DNA of 64,000 bases from Rhodopseudomonas rhenobacensis (GCF_014203125.1 NZ_JACHIH010000016.1:45295-109294), one strand, 5' to 3'. Numbered from the stretch's first letter, positions 17,287-26,165 are shown. Numbers and translations: made by a program. Notes: generated by a model not told the origin, from the letters alone.

Positions 17287-18473
17287 TTGGATTGACGATC
17301 GAGGGCAGCAGCGTGCTGCTGGGCGAGGATTTTTTCGAGGTCTGCGTCAAGCTCGACGGCGAGCGGATCGCCGAGATCGACCGCAAGCCCGATGGCGGCG
17401 CGCGGCTCGACGCGCGCGGACTGAAGCTGTTGCCGGGCATCGTCGACATTCACGGCGACGCCTTCGAGCGGCAGATGATGCCGCGCCCCGGCGTCGACTT
17501 CCCGATCGACATCGCGTTGTGCGAAAGCGACCGCCAGGCGATCGGCAACGGCATCACCACGGTGTTCCACGCCGCGACCTGGTCGTGGGAGCCGGGGCTG
17601 CGCAGCGGCGCCAATGCCGAGCGATTGTTGACCGCGATCGAAACGCTGCGGCCGCAGCTCGCCGCCGACACCCGCTTCCACCTGCGCCACGAGACCTACA
17701 ATCTCGACGCCGAGCGCACCATCAAGCACTGGATCGCCGCCGGCCGCATCGATCTGTTGGCGTTCAACGATCACACCGACTCCACCGTCGCCAGCCTCAA
17801 CACGCCGGCCAAGCGCAACCGCATGGTGGAGCGCGCCTGCGTCAGCCATGACGCGTTCGACAAGATCGTCGCGGCCGTGGTGTCGCGGCATCACGAGGTG
17901 CCGGGCTCGATCGCCCGGCTGGCGGAATCCGCCCGCGCGATGCAGCTGAAGATGCTGTCGCACGACGACGACAGCCCGGAGCTGCGGCAGGCGTTCCGCG
18001 ACCAGGGCGTGGCGATCGCCGAATTTCCGGTCAACGAGCCGACCGCGGTTGCGGCGATCGAGGGCGGCGACTTCACGGTGTTCGGCGCGCCGAATGTGGT
18101 GCGCGGCGGCAGCCACACCGGCTGGACCAAGGCCGCCGACATGATCGCCAAGGGGCTGTGCTCGATTCTCGCCTCCGATTACTACTACCCGGCGCCGCTT
18201 TTGGCGGCGTTCCGGCTGGTCGCCGATGGCATCCTGCCGCTGCCGGACGCCTGGGCGCTGGTGTCGTCGGCGCCGGCCAAGGCGGTCGGGCTCACCGACC
18301 GCGGCGTGATCGCCGAAGGCCGCCGCGCCGATCTGATCCTGGTCGACGACAGGGTGGCGCTGCGGCCGCGGCTGGTCGCGGCGATCGCCGCCGGCCGCGT
18401 GGTCTATCTCAGCGAGGCCTGGCGGCTCAGCGGCGGCAGCGCGCAGCAGCGCACTTCATTTGCAGCGGCGTGA
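17283..18473 (+). CDS. phnM: Alpha-D-ribose 1-methylphosphonate 5-triphosphate diphosphatase
   Basis: Amidohydrolase-superfamily protein of 396 residues. The metal motif is DIHGDAFERQMMPRPGV, the typical PhnM variant of HxH. LLAFNDHTDSTVASL, MLSHDDDSPE and SILASDYYYPAPLLAAF follow. In the C-P lyase pathway PhnM removes pyrophosphate from the triphosphate intermediate. The core lyase genes (phnGHIJKL) are not in this window, so they must lie elsewhere or the gene serves another purpose. Translationally coupled to the upstream acyltransferase. Confidence 0.93.
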   Translation: MIGLTIEGSSVLLGEDFFEVCVKLDGERIAEIDRKPDGGARLDARGLKLLPGIVDIHGDAFERQMMPRPGVDFPIDIALCESDRQAIGNGITTVFHAATWSWEPGLRSGANAERLLTAIETLRPQLAADTRFHLRHETYNLDAERTIKHWIAAGRIDLLAFNDHTDSTVASLNTPAKRNRMVERACVSHDAFDKIVAAVVSRHHEVPGSIARLAESARAMQLKMLSHDDDSPELRQAFRDQGVAIAEFPVNEPTAVAAIEGGDFTVFGAPNVVRGGSHTGWTKAADMIAKGLCSILASDYYYPAPLLAAFRLVADGILPLPDAWALVSSAPAKAVGLTDRGVIAEGRRADLILVDDRVALRPRLVAAIAAGRVVYLSEAWRLSGGSAQQRTSFAAA

Positions 18474-18493
18474 CGGCGGGCTATTCTGGATCG

Positions 18494-19228
18494 ATGTCCC
18501 GCTTTCCCCGTTACGCCATCTATTATGTCCCGGCCGCCGACAGCGCACTCGCTCGGTTCGGCGCCGCGTTGCTCGGTTACGACGTCCATCGCGGCGCCGA
18601 GCTCGATTTTCCTGCCGATGTTGCGGCGGCTATTGAGGACTGGCGCGAACTGACCGCCGACCCGCGCGGCTACGGCTTCCACGCCACGCTGAAGGCGCCG
18701 TTCTCGCTGGCGCCTGCGCAAAGCGAAGCCGCGCTGCTCGCCGCATGCGAGGATTTCGCCGCGGCCGCGCCGACGGTGCCGGTGATTGAGCCGACGGTGG
18801 CGGCGATCAGCGGCTTCATCGCCGTGGTGCCGGCGACGGTGTCGCCGCAGCTGATGGACTTGGCGCAGGCCTGCGTCACCGGCTTCGACGGCTTCCGCGC
18901 GCCGCTGACCGAACAGGATCGCGCGCGGCGCAATCCGGCCAGGCTGACGCCGGCGCAACTCGGCTATCTCGACCGCTGGGGCTATCCTTACGTGTTCGAA
19001 CAATTCCGCTTCCACATGACGCTGACCGGACGGCTGCCGGCGGAACGGCAGCCGCCGGTGCTGGCGCTGCTGCAGCAGCGCTTTGCCGCGCTGGCTTTGC
19101 CGGAGCTTGCGATCGACCGCATCGCGCTGTTCCGCCAGAGCGATGCCGGGGAGCGATTTCGGGTGATCGGGGAGTTCGAATTGCGACCGGCAGCGGCGGG
19201 CGCGTTGCCGGCAGCGGCGCGATTGTAG
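18494..19228 (+). CDS. DUF1045 family protein (phosphonate-associated phosphodiesterase-like)
   Basis: Protein of 244 residues starting MSRFPRYAIYYVPAADSALARFGA, the hallmark of the DUF1045 family. The family is annotated as putative phosphonate-metabolism proteins and is related to 2H phosphoesterases. The two catalytic-type His-x-Thr motifs are visible as GFHATLKAP and FHMTLTG. It may hydrolyse a cyclic phosphate made by C-P lyase, analogous to PhnP; this is inference. It starts 20 bases after phnM and completes the plus-strand operon. Confidence 0.88.
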   Translation: MSRFPRYAIYYVPAADSALARFGAALLGYDVHRGAELDFPADVAAAIEDWRELTADPRGYGFHATLKAPFSLAPAQSEAALLAACEDFAAAAPTVPVIEPTVAAISGFIAVVPATVSPQLMDLAQACVTGFDGFRAPLTEQDRARRNPARLTPAQLGYLDRWGYPYVFEQFRFHMTLTGRLPAERQPPVLALLQQRFAALALPELAIDRIALFRQSDAGERFRVIGEFELRPAAAGALPAAARL

Positions 19229-19254
19229 CGAAGGCAAGCTGCCCAACCGCGGCC

Positions 19255-19367
19255 GTCATTCCGGATTGCGAGTTCGAAGAACGAGCAAGTCCGGAATCCA
19301 TACTCCCTGCAGGGGTTATGGATTCCGGGGTCGCTCGCAGTTTACGCTGCTCGCGCCCCGGAATGAC
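19255..19367. repeat. Family B inverted repeat
   Basis: Third copy of GTCATTCCGG...CCCGGAATGAC, about 113 bases, in the gap between the convergent DUF1045 and NUDIX genes. This copy has a modified centre (CTCCCTGCAGGGGTTATGGATTCC). Confidence 0.8.
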
Positions 19368-19439
19368 GGCGCGGGACTCTTGAAGCGCATCGATCCAATT
19401 CGAACGTGAGCCATTTGCCGAGGTTGAAGTCTTCCACCT

Positions 19440-19982
19440 CTAACCGCCGCCGAGCCAGCGCCAGAATCGTTGCACCGCGGTGACCGGGGGCGGTGCGGGC
19501 GGCGGCGGCGCGGGCGGCTCACGCCGCGGACCTTCGCGGTCACTGACCGCGTCGGTCGCGGCCTGCAGCGCCAACGGCCCGACATGGCTGAGAAACGCCT
19601 GCTCGTAGCCGCGCGACAGCCGCTCCACCGCGACCTCAAGCGGCAGCCACGCCACCTCCTTGACGTCGTCCATCAGCGGCAGCGTCGGCTCGTCGGTGGC
19701 TTCCATGCGCCAGAAATGCACCACCTTGGAGCGACCGCCGGTGTTGTAGGCCAGCGTCCCGATGAACTCGTGCACCATCACGCGGTGTCCGGTCTCTTCC
19801 AGCACCTCGCGCTCGGCGGCCTGCCGCGGCGTTTCGCCGGCATCGAGCTTGCCCTTCGGCAGCACCCATTGATTGCGCTTGCGCAGCCGCACGATCGCGA
19901 CATGCGGCGCCGCCCCGCTCCGCAGCACGACGCCGCCCGCCGCCAGCGACGGCTCCGCCAAATTACGCCGATCCGATTTCAT
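19440..19982 (-). CDS. NUDIX hydrolase
   Basis: Protein of 180 residues with a complete Nudix box GKLDAGETPRQAAEREVLEETG (pattern GX5EX7REUXEEXGU) preceded by WVLPKG, as in diadenosine-polyphosphate or DIPP-type hydrolases. It hydrolyses a nucleoside-diphosphate-linked compound; substrate unknown. The tail has a Pro-rich run before a final WRWLGGG. I start at the ATG 19982 (MKSDRRNLAEPS); the ATG six codons upstream is also possible. It probably stands alone, flanked by repeats B and A. Confidence 0.88.
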   Translation of the reverse strand: MKSDRRNLAEPSLAAGGVVLRSGAAPHVAIVRLRKRNQWVLPKGKLDAGETPRQAAEREVLEETGHRVMVHEFIGTLAYNTGGRSKVVHFWRMEATDEPTLPLMDDVKEVAWLPLEVAVERLSRGYEQAFLSHVGPLALQAATDAVSDREGPRREPPAPPPPAPPPVTAVQRFWRWLGGG

Positions 19983-20110
19983 GCCTGTGCCGATCCGCAT
20001 TTGCGGGCATGATGCCCGCTGGCCCGGCGCAGCGCAAATTGCGGGGATGGGCCAGGAGCGGCCTCACAGCCTGGAAGATAAGCGCACCAGCCCGCTGCGC
20101 GGACGCCCTC

Positions 20111-20263
20111 ACCTCTCCCCGCTTGCGGGGAGAGGTCGACCCGGCGTAGCGCTAGCGAAGCCGGGTCGGGTGAGGGGGCGCCTCGACATAACGAGGCGCC
20201 CCCTCACCCGGCGCGACAAGCTTCGCTTGTCTCGCCACCCTCTCCCCGCAAGCGGGGCGAGGG
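20111..20263. repeat. Family A long inverted repeat
   Basis: Near-full copy, about 153 bases: end hairpins CTCTCCCCGCttGCGGGGAGAG and CCCCGCaaGCGGGG, core GGGTGAGGGGGCGCC...GGCGCCCCCTCACCC. It fills most of the gene-free stretch 19983-20313. Confidence 0.85.
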
Positions 20264-20313
20264 GAAAGATGCCGCACCGCTCCAATCAGACTGCGTGCAT
20301 TTTGAGTAGCCGC

Positions 20314-20520
20314 TCAGGGCGCCGGCGGTGGCGCCACTTTCACATAGGCGCGGTCGGGGCTGAGCATACAGCGATAGACCCGCGTGGTGGCGGTGTCCCA
20401 GCGCTCGACGGTCTGGCCGCAGGTGCTGCAGGCGAAGCTGCCGGGCCGGCCGGCCAGCGTCTCGGACTCGGCGCAGCGATACTGCGCGCCGCACTCACAT
20501 TCGATATCGAACATTTTCAT
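20314..20520 (-). CDS. Small zinc-ribbon-like protein
   Basis: Protein of 68 residues, MKMFDIECECGAQYRCAESETL...FACSTCGQTV. Two CxC/CxxC knuckles (Cys8, Cys10, Cys16; then Cys31, Cys34) suggest a zinc ribbon. Such small proteins are often membrane- or nucleic-acid-associated, but nothing specific is visible here. It is divergent from the O-antigen-ligase-like gene. Confidence 0.65.
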   Translation of the reverse strand: MKMFDIECECGAQYRCAESETLAGRPGSFACSTCGQTVERWDTATTRVYRCMLSPDRAYVKVAPPPAP

Positions 20521-20737
20521 TGCGATCGACCTCCGGAGAGCTCCGCAATGCAGCTACGCCCGAATTATGACACTCAGACGACAGTTCGGCGGGCGAACCG
20601 CGACGGCGGCGTGCCATCCCCAGCGAACTCGCGGAATTGGCGATAATGCCCTGTTAATCTCGTTTTCGTAGCATCGGGCAACCATCCTCACGGGCAACGC
20701 GGGAGCCGGCGGCGCAGCGGCGACGCAGGGTTGAACA

Positions 20738-21976
20738 ATGACCGATCTCGCCATTGCGACCCGTCCCGAGCTCGCGGCGGCCCCTGGATTGCAGGCGCTG
20801 CAGCTGCGCCTGCTGTGGCTGGTCGGTGGCTGCGGCGCCATCGTATTCATCGAGCCGAGCCCCTACGAGATCGCCATCGTGATGGCGGTCGTGGTGTTCG
20901 CCGCCACCGGGCTGCGAATGGCGCCGCCGCTCTTGGTGCCGCTGACATTGCTCGCCGGCATCGGGCTCGGCTACGCGATCGGCGCCATCGCGCTGATCGA
21001 CGATCCGGAAATTCTGACCTGGCTGCTGACCTCGTGGTACATGGCGATCACCGCGATGTTCTTCGCGATGCTGATGCTGCAGGACACCAGCGCGCGGCTC
21101 GACGCGCTGCTGCGCGGCTATCTGTTCGGCGCGATCATCGCCGCACTCGCCGGCATCGCCGGTTATTTCGGCCTGATCCCCGGCGCCGACGAGCTGTTGA
21201 CCTTTGCCGGGCGGGCGCGGGGCACCTTCAAGGACCCCAACGTGCTCGGCGCCTTCCTGGTGCTGCCCGCGCTCTACACGCTGCAGCGGATCATCGAAGG
21301 CTCGTTCTGGACCGCGACGCGCAACGGCGTGGCGTTCGGCATCCTGAGTCTCGCGATCTTCCTGGCGTTCTCGCGCGCCGCCTGGGGCACCTTCGCCGGC
21401 GCTGCATTGCTGATGGTCGCCTTGATGTTCGTCACCGCGCCATCGCAGCAGGCCCGCTTCCGCATCGTGATGCTGACGATGATCGCGCTGGTGCTGGCGG
21501 CCGCGGCGATCGCCGTGCTGCTATCGCTCGACCAGGTCGCCGCCTTGTTCAAGGAGCGCGCCAGCTTCCACCAGCCCTATGACAGCGGCCGGTTCGGCCG
21601 CTTCGGCCGGCATCTGCTCGGCGCCGGCATGGCGCTGGACTATCCGACCGGCATCGGCCCGCTGCAATTCCGCCGGTTCTTCCCGGAAGACACCCACAAC
21701 TCGTTTCTCAACGCCTTCATGTCCGGCGGCTGGATCAGCGGCGTGCTGTATCCGGCGCTGGTGTTCACCACCGCGATCTACGGCGTCCGCAACGTGTTCG
21801 TCCGCACGCCGTGGCAGAAGGCCTATATCCTGGTGATCTCGACGCTGGTGGTGACGCTGCTGGAAAGCTTCATCATCGACACCGATCACTGGCGGCACTA
21901 TTTCATGCTGCTCGGCTTGACCTGGGGATTGGCGGTGGTCAGCAGCGGCTATCGCCAGGCCGCGCTGCTCCGATGA
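20738..21976 (+). CDS. O-antigen ligase-like polytopic membrane protein
   Basis: Protein of 412 residues with about ten to eleven hydrophobic segments and one larger periplasmic loop after residue about 270, which contains DSGRFGRFGRHL and PTGIGPLQFRRFFPEDTHNSFLNAF. That loop and the DTHNSFL motif are characteristic of the Wzy/WaaL (O-antigen polymerase/ligase) superfamily. It may ligate or polymerise surface polysaccharide. galE follows by 46 bases on the same strand, which supports a role in envelope polysaccharide. Confidence 0.85.
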   Translation: MTDLAIATRPELAAAPGLQALQLRLLWLVGGCGAIVFIEPSPYEIAIVMAVVVFAATGLRMAPPLLVPLTLLAGIGLGYAIGAIALIDDPEILTWLLTSWYMAITAMFFAMLMLQDTSARLDALLRGYLFGAIIAALAGIAGYFGLIPGADELLTFAGRARGTFKDPNVLGAFLVLPALYTLQRIIEGSFWTATRNGVAFGILSLAIFLAFSRAAWGTFAGAALLMVALMFVTAPSQQARFRIVMLTMIALVLAAAAIAVLLSLDQVAALFKERASFHQPYDSGRFGRFGRHLLGAGMALDYPTGIGPLQFRRFFPEDTHNSFLNAFMSGGWISGVLYPALVFTTAIYGVRNVFVRTPWQKAYILVISTLVVTLLESFIIDTDHWRHYFMLLGLTWGLAVVSSGYRQAALLR

Positions 21977-22022
21977 CCGCCGCGGCTTCCCGCAAGGCGG
22001 CCCTACGCCGAGGCAATCTCAC

Positions 22023-23021
22023 ATGACCGAACCACGACACATCCTGGTCAGCGGCGGCGCCGGCTATATCGGCAGCCACATGGTGCTGGCGCTGCTCGGC
22101 GCCGGCGAACGGCCGATCGTGCTCGACGATCTCTCCACCGGGTTTCGCGCCGCGGTGCCGGCCGGGGTGCCGTTCGTCGAAGGCAGCAGCGGCGACGCCG
22201 CGCTGATCGGCGAGCTGATCGAGCGCTATCCTATCGAGGCGATCATCCACTTCGCCGCCAGCATCGTGGTGCCGGAATCGGTGGCGCATCCGCTGGACTA
22301 CTACGCCAACAACACGGTGAACGCCCGGGCGATGCTGGCCTGCGCGGTCGCGCACGGCGTGCCGCATATCGTGTTTTCCTCGACCGCGGCGGTGTATGGC
22401 GAGCCGGAGCGCGTGCCGATCGACGAAGAGCAGCCGACCGCGCCGATCAATCCCTACGGCCGCTCCAAGCTGATGGTGGAATGGATGCTGGAGGACGCCG
22501 CCAAGGCGCATCCGATCAGCTACGCGGCATTGCGCTACTTCAACGTCGCCGGCGCCGACCCGCAGGGCCGCGCCGGGCAATCGTCGCGCGACGCTACGCA
22601 CCTGATCAAGATCGCCGTGCAGGCCGCGCTCGGCAAGCGCCCCGGCATCGACGTGTTCGGCACCGACTATCCGACGCCGGACGGCTCCTGCATCCGCGAC
22701 TACGTCCATGTCGCCGATCTGGCGCAGGCGCATCTCGACGCGCTGCGCTATCTGCGCGGCGGTGCGCCGAGCCTGGCGTGCAACATCGGCTATCAGCGGG
22801 GTTTTTCGGTGCTGGAAGTCATCGATACGGTGAAGCGGGTGTCCGGCGTCGATTTCGAGGTGCGGCTGCGCGAACGCCGGCCCGGCGATCCCGCGAGCCT
22901 CGTGGCCACGAATGAGCGGGCGATCTCGCGGCTCGGTTGGACGCCGCGCTACGACGATCTCGACACCATCGTGCGCCACGCGCTGGACTGGGAGCGCAGC
23001 CTGTCGTCGCGCGCAGCCTAG
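22023..23021 (+). CDS. galE: UDP-glucose 4-epimerase
   Basis: Protein of 332 residues of the extended SDR family. It has the NAD loop ILVSGGAGYIGSHM, the catalytic Ser/Thr region FSSTAAVYGEPE, and the Tyr/Lys pair in NPYGRSKLMVEWML. The substrate-binding segment RYFNVAGADPQGRAGQ and ending WTPRYDDLDTIVRHALDWE are standard for GalE. It interconverts UDP-glucose and UDP-galactose for surface polysaccharide. Likely co-transcribed with the upstream ligase-like gene. Confidence 0.93.
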   Translation: MTEPRHILVSGGAGYIGSHMVLALLGAGERPIVLDDLSTGFRAAVPAGVPFVEGSSGDAALIGELIERYPIEAIIHFAASIVVPESVAHPLDYYANNTVNARAMLACAVAHGVPHIVFSSTAAVYGEPERVPIDEEQPTAPINPYGRSKLMVEWMLEDAAKAHPISYAALRYFNVAGADPQGRAGQSSRDATHLIKIAVQAALGKRPGIDVFGTDYPTPDGSCIRDYVHVADLAQAHLDALRYLRGGAPSLACNIGYQRGFSVLEVIDTVKRVSGVDFEVRLRERRPGDPASLVATNERAISRLGWTPRYDDLDTIVRHALDWERSLSSRAA

Positions 23022-23143
23022 CGCTGCAGCACTGCTGACCCGCGCGCGAGCGGTATTGAGATTGATTTGCCGCAAAGCATAAAAGTTCGCGCTCTGCCAG
23101 AAATCAGCAAGAAGATGTCGCGGGTCTGCAACGGATACAGCGA

Positions 23144-23734
23144 ATGTTTCGCGTGAACAGGATCTCGGCCACTCCCAAGATCCTCGCCATCGTTTATTCG
23201 GACGGCGAGGCCGCCAGCTCATACATCGCCGAACTGGGCTACCGGCTGCGGGAGGCCGGCACCTCGATCGCGGGCATCGTGCAGTACAAGCCGACGCTGC
23301 CCAAGCAGAGCCGCTGCGCCATCGAGGTCGAGGAATTGACCTCGCGATTCGTGCTGCAGCTGTCCGAAGAAGACGCCGATCAGCCGTTCGGCTGCCGGGT
23401 CGATCCCGAAGCGCTGGCGGAAGCCGCCGCGTTGATCACCGCGGCGCTGCGCAAGAATCCCGACGTGGTGATTCTCAACAAGTTCGGCCGGCTGGAAGCC
23501 GAGGGCGGCGGCCTGGGCGAGACCATCGCCGAGGCGATCCAGCTCGGCACGCCGTTGATCGCAGGCGTGCCGCGGCGCAATCTCGCGCCGTGGCGGGCGT
23601 TCACCAAGGGCCTCGCCGAAGAAATCTCAATCGGCTCGACGCGGCTCTACCAGTGGCTCGCCGCGCACCGCATAATTTTGGATTGCGAGATCGCGGTGGC
23701 GCCGTCGATGGCGACGATCCGCGCCACCGGCTGA
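23144..23734 (+). CDS. DUF2478 family protein (molybdenum-associated)
   Basis: Protein of 196 residues. The opening KILAIVYSDGEAASSYIAELGYRLREAGTSIAGIVQ and the later PDVVILNKFGRLEAEGGGL and PLIAGVPRRNLAPWRAF fit the DUF2478 family. The family has a P-loop-like fold without an obvious Walker A and is usually encoded beside molybdate-transport or molybdoenzyme genes. The Mop gene follows after a repeat, on the opposite strand. Function is unknown; handling of molybdenum or nucleotide is inference from context. Confidence 0.75.
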   Translation: MFRVNRISATPKILAIVYSDGEAASSYIAELGYRLREAGTSIAGIVQYKPTLPKQSRCAIEVEELTSRFVLQLSEEDADQPFGCRVDPEALAEAAALITAALRKNPDVVILNKFGRLEAEGGGLGETIAEAIQLGTPLIAGVPRRNLAPWRAFTKGLAEEISIGSTRLYQWLAAHRIILDCEIAVAPSMATIRATG

Positions 23735-23804
23735 GCCGCTTCCCCTTCCCTTCCGCCGCCATCGGGTGCCTTCGGAAGAAACGCCTCGCTGCGGGCACTG
23801 ATTC

Positions 23805-23957
23805 ACCTCTCCCCGCTTGCGGGGAGAGGTCGACCTGGCGGAGCGCAGCGAAGCCGGGTCGGGTGAGGGGGCGTCTCGGCATAACGCGGCGCCCCCTCAC
23901 CCGGCGCGCCAAGCTTCGCTTGTCACGCCACCCTCTCCCCGCAAGCGGGGCGAGGGA
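23805..23957. repeat. Family A long inverted repeat
   Basis: Another near-full copy, about 153 bases, with the same end hairpins and GGGTGAGGGGGCG core. It accounts for much of the gene-free stretch 23735-24105 between the convergent DUF2478 and mop genes. Confidence 0.85.
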
Positions 23958-24105
23958 AGCTGCGCGCCGCTCGATCAATCTCGATACGGCAGCACATGAC
24001 GGCGTCGGCGCTGCGCGCCGATCTCGGCTCGCAACGACACCAGCCGCCCTGCCCGATCCGCGCCGGCCGCAGCCGGCGCGGTTCGAGGCGACGATGGCGG
24101 AAGGC

Positions 24106-24312
24106 CTACTTGCCGATCATCACGTCGGACGACTTCACCACGGCGGAGACCGTGTCGCCGACCTTGAGGGCGAGATCGTCGACCGCCTCGTTGGTGATCG
24201 CCGAGGTGATGGTCAGGCCGGAGGCGAGCTCGACCTTGACGTGGGCGGTGGTCGATCCCTTGGTGACCGCCACAACCTTGCCGGGAAGAATATTTCGGGC
24301 GCTCAGCTTCAT
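24106..24312 (-). CDS. mop: Molybdenum-pterin/molybdate-binding protein (Mop, single TOBE domain)
   Basis: Protein of 68 residues, exactly one Mop/TOBE domain: MKLSARNILPGKVVAVTKGSTTAHVKVEL, then ITSAITNEAVDDLALKVGDTVSAVVKSSDVMIG. Molbindins of this size assemble as hexamers and buffer molybdate in the cytoplasm. Placed about 2 kb from the end of a Mo-nitrogenase cluster, it plausibly stores Mo for FeMo-cofactor synthesis. It is divergent from ahpC. I found no clear ModE or NifA site before it. Confidence 0.92.
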   Translation of the reverse strand: MKLSARNILPGKVVAVTKGSTTAHVKVELASGLTITSAITNEAVDDLALKVGDTVSAVVKSSDVMIGK

Positions 24313-24489
24313 TTGAAATCCATGGATTGCGGGAAGAATTTTCCCTGGGATGCGCGTTAACTACACGACTCGCGCTGCGAAGTCTAAGGGCCGCAGCGAA
24401 TGTCTGCGCCGCCGCCGGCTCATGCATAGCGGAGATGCTCGCAGGCCATTTACATTGCCGCCCGATCCGGGCTTTTCGTCTTATTGCGA

Positions 24490-24505
24490 TGGCATATCGC
24501 TTGCA
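24490..24505 (+). promoter_or_regulatory. Sigma-54-type promoter upstream of ahpC
   Basis: TGGCATATCGCTTGCA has GG (24491-24492) and GC (24503-24504) separated by exactly ten bases, and matches TGGCAC-N5-TTGCA well. Transcription would start near 24516, about 44 bases before the ahpC ATG. No TGT-N10-ACA NifA site is visible upstream, so the activator is unknown. Confidence 0.7.
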
Positions 24506-24559
24506 TCTAGCTCAGCGGCGATTGCCATCGCCAGACTCAGAACCACAAGGATCGATAAA

Positions 24560-25114
24560 ATGCTCGGAATTGGTGACCACCTGCCGCCCTTCGAAGTCGT
24601 CGGCGTGAAGCCCGGCTTTCATGTGCAGGAGGAAAACGGACAAAGCGCGTTCGAGACGCTGACGCAGGCCAGCTTCCCCGGGAAGTGGAAGATCATTTTC
24701 TTCTATCCGAAGGACTTCACCTTCGTGTGCCCGACCGAAATCGCCGAATTCGCCCGGCTGTCGAAGGATTTTGCCGATCGCGACGCCGTCGTGCTGGGCG
24801 GCTCGACCGACAATGAATTCTGCAAATTGGCCTGGCGCCGCGACCACAAGGATCTGCACAAGCTGGCGATCTGGCAGTTCGGCGATTCCAAGGGCTCGCT
24901 GGTCGACGGCCTCGGCGTGCGCTCGCCCGATGGCGTCGCCTATCGCTACACCTTCATCGTCGATCCCGACAACGTGATCCAGCACGTCTACGGCAACAAT
25001 CTGAATGTCGGCCGCAGCCCGAAGGACACGCTGCGGGTGCTCGACGCGCTGCAGACCGACGAACTGTGCCCGTGCAACCGCGAAGTCGGCGGCGAAACCC
25101 TCAAGGTGGCGTAG
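24560..25114 (+). CDS. ahpC: Peroxiredoxin, AhpC family
   Basis: Protein of 184 residues. The peroxidatic Cys lies in KDFTFVCPTEIAEF and the resolving Cys pair in DELCPCNREVGGE, as in the AhpC proteins that are recycled by AhpD rather than AhpF. It reduces H2O2, organic peroxides and peroxynitrite. ahpD follows six bases downstream. The start ATG 24560 gives the family N-terminus MLGIGDHLPPFEV. The sigma-54-type promoter suggests it is induced with nitrogen metabolism, where it would protect oxygen-labile nitrogenase. Confidence 0.93.
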   Translation: MLGIGDHLPPFEVVGVKPGFHVQEENGQSAFETLTQASFPGKWKIIFFYPKDFTFVCPTEIAEFARLSKDFADRDAVVLGGSTDNEFCKLAWRRDHKDLHKLAIWQFGDSKGSLVDGLGVRSPDGVAYRYTFIVDPDNVIQHVYGNNLNVGRSPKDTLRVLDALQTDELCPCNREVGGETLKVA

Positions 25115-25120
25115 CGCGGC

Positions 25121-25666
25121 ATGTCGATCGATGCATTGAAGGAGCGGATTCCCGACTTCGCCAAGGATGTGAGGCTCAACCTCTCGTCGATGGCGGGCGA
25201 CGAGACGCTGGCGCCGCAGACCAAATACGGCTTGTTCGTCGCGGCCTCAGTGGCGACGCGCAATCAGGAGGTGATCGCGGCGATGCAGGCGCTCGCCCGC
25301 GACAACGTCGCCCCCGCGGTGATCGCGGCGGCGAAATCCGCAGCCGCGATCATGGCGATGAACAACGTCTACTATCGCTTCGTGCATCTGGCGTCGAACA
25401 AGGACTACGCCACGATGCCGGCGCGGCTGCGGATGAACGTCATCGCCAACCCTGGCGTCGACAAGGCCGACTTCGAATTGTGGTCGCTGGCGGTGTCGGC
25501 GATCAACGGCTGCGGCATGTGCATCGATTCGCACGAAAAGGTGCTGCTGGCGGCCGGGGTGAGCACCGCGGCGATTCAGACCGCGGTGCGGTTCGCGGCG
25601 GTCATCCAGTCGGTCGCGGTGTCGATCGAGGCCGGCGCGCCGGACCTCGCGATCGCGGCGGAGTAG
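25121..25666 (+). CDS. ahpD: Alkyl hydroperoxidase AhpD
   Basis: Protein of 181 residues of the AhpD/CMD family. The catalytic CxxCxxxH motif is in [19 protein letters not shown]. It opens [24 protein letters not shown]. AhpD reduces AhpC, drawing electrons through a lipoamide-type adaptor in species that lack AhpF. It is translationally close to ahpC (six-base gap), so the two form one operon. Confidence 0.95.
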   Translation: MSIDALKERIPDFAKDVRLNLSSMAGDETLAPQTKYGLFVAASVATRNQEVIAAMQALARDNVAPAVIAAAKSAAAIMAMNNVYYRFVHLASNKDYATMPARLRMNVIANPGVDKADFELWSLAVSAINGCGMCIDSHEKVLLAAGVSTAAIQTAVRFAAVIQSVAVSIEAGAPDLAIAAE

Positions 25667-25700
25667 TCACGAGCACGGAGTTGTCGCGAGCACGGCTTCA

Positions 25701-25854
25701 CCTCTCCCCGCTTGCGGGGAGAGGTCGACCCGGCGAAGCGGAGCGTAGCCGGGTCGGGTGAGGGGGCGCTTCGGCATAACGAGGCGCCCCCTCACCCGAC
25801 TCGAACGCGCTGCGCGCATTCGAGCCACCCTCTCCCCGCAAGCGGGGCGAGGGG
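25701..25854. repeat. Family A long inverted repeat
   Basis: Full-length copy with end hairpins and GGGTGAGGGGGCG...CGCCCCCTCACCC core. It is the first element in a 690-base gene-free stretch (25667-26356) made up almost entirely of repeats. Confidence 0.85.
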
Positions 25855-25914
25855 CCGATGCGGCACCGCTGTGATTACGATGGTGTTGGTCAGCTCGGTG
25901 CGAGCACGGCTTCG

Positions 25915-25943
25915 CCCTCTCCCCGCAAGCGGGGCGAGGGGCC
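25915..25943. repeat. Family A half-element
   Basis: CCCTCTCCCCGC-AA-GCGGGGCGAGGGG, an isolated end hairpin of family A. Short direct repeats (CGAGCACGGCTTC and AGCGGGGCGAGGGGCCGATG) around it suggest partial duplication of the adjacent full element. Confidence 0.7.
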
Positions 25944-26001
25944 GATGTGGCACCGCTTGGATTACATGATCAGTTGCAGATTGAGCCGTTCGCCCACGGT
26001 C

Positions 26002-26121
26002 GTCATTCCGGGCGCGAGCACTTGCGAGCGAACCCGGAATCTTGCTGCGGATGCAGGAGTCCGCGGCGCGTTGCAAGATTCCGGGTTCGCTCGAGCTATC
26101 GCTCTCGCGCCCCGGAATGAC
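26002..26121. repeat. Family B inverted repeat
   Basis: Fourth copy, about 120 bases, GTCATTCCGGGCGCGAGCA...GCGCCCCGGAATGAC. Its centre (GATGCAGGAGTCCGCGGCGC) differs from the 3.7 and 8.7 kb copies. Confidence 0.8.
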
Positions 26122-26165
26122 GGTCATGTGTTAGTGAGAAGCGCGTACCAAATCAGCGACGCGAC

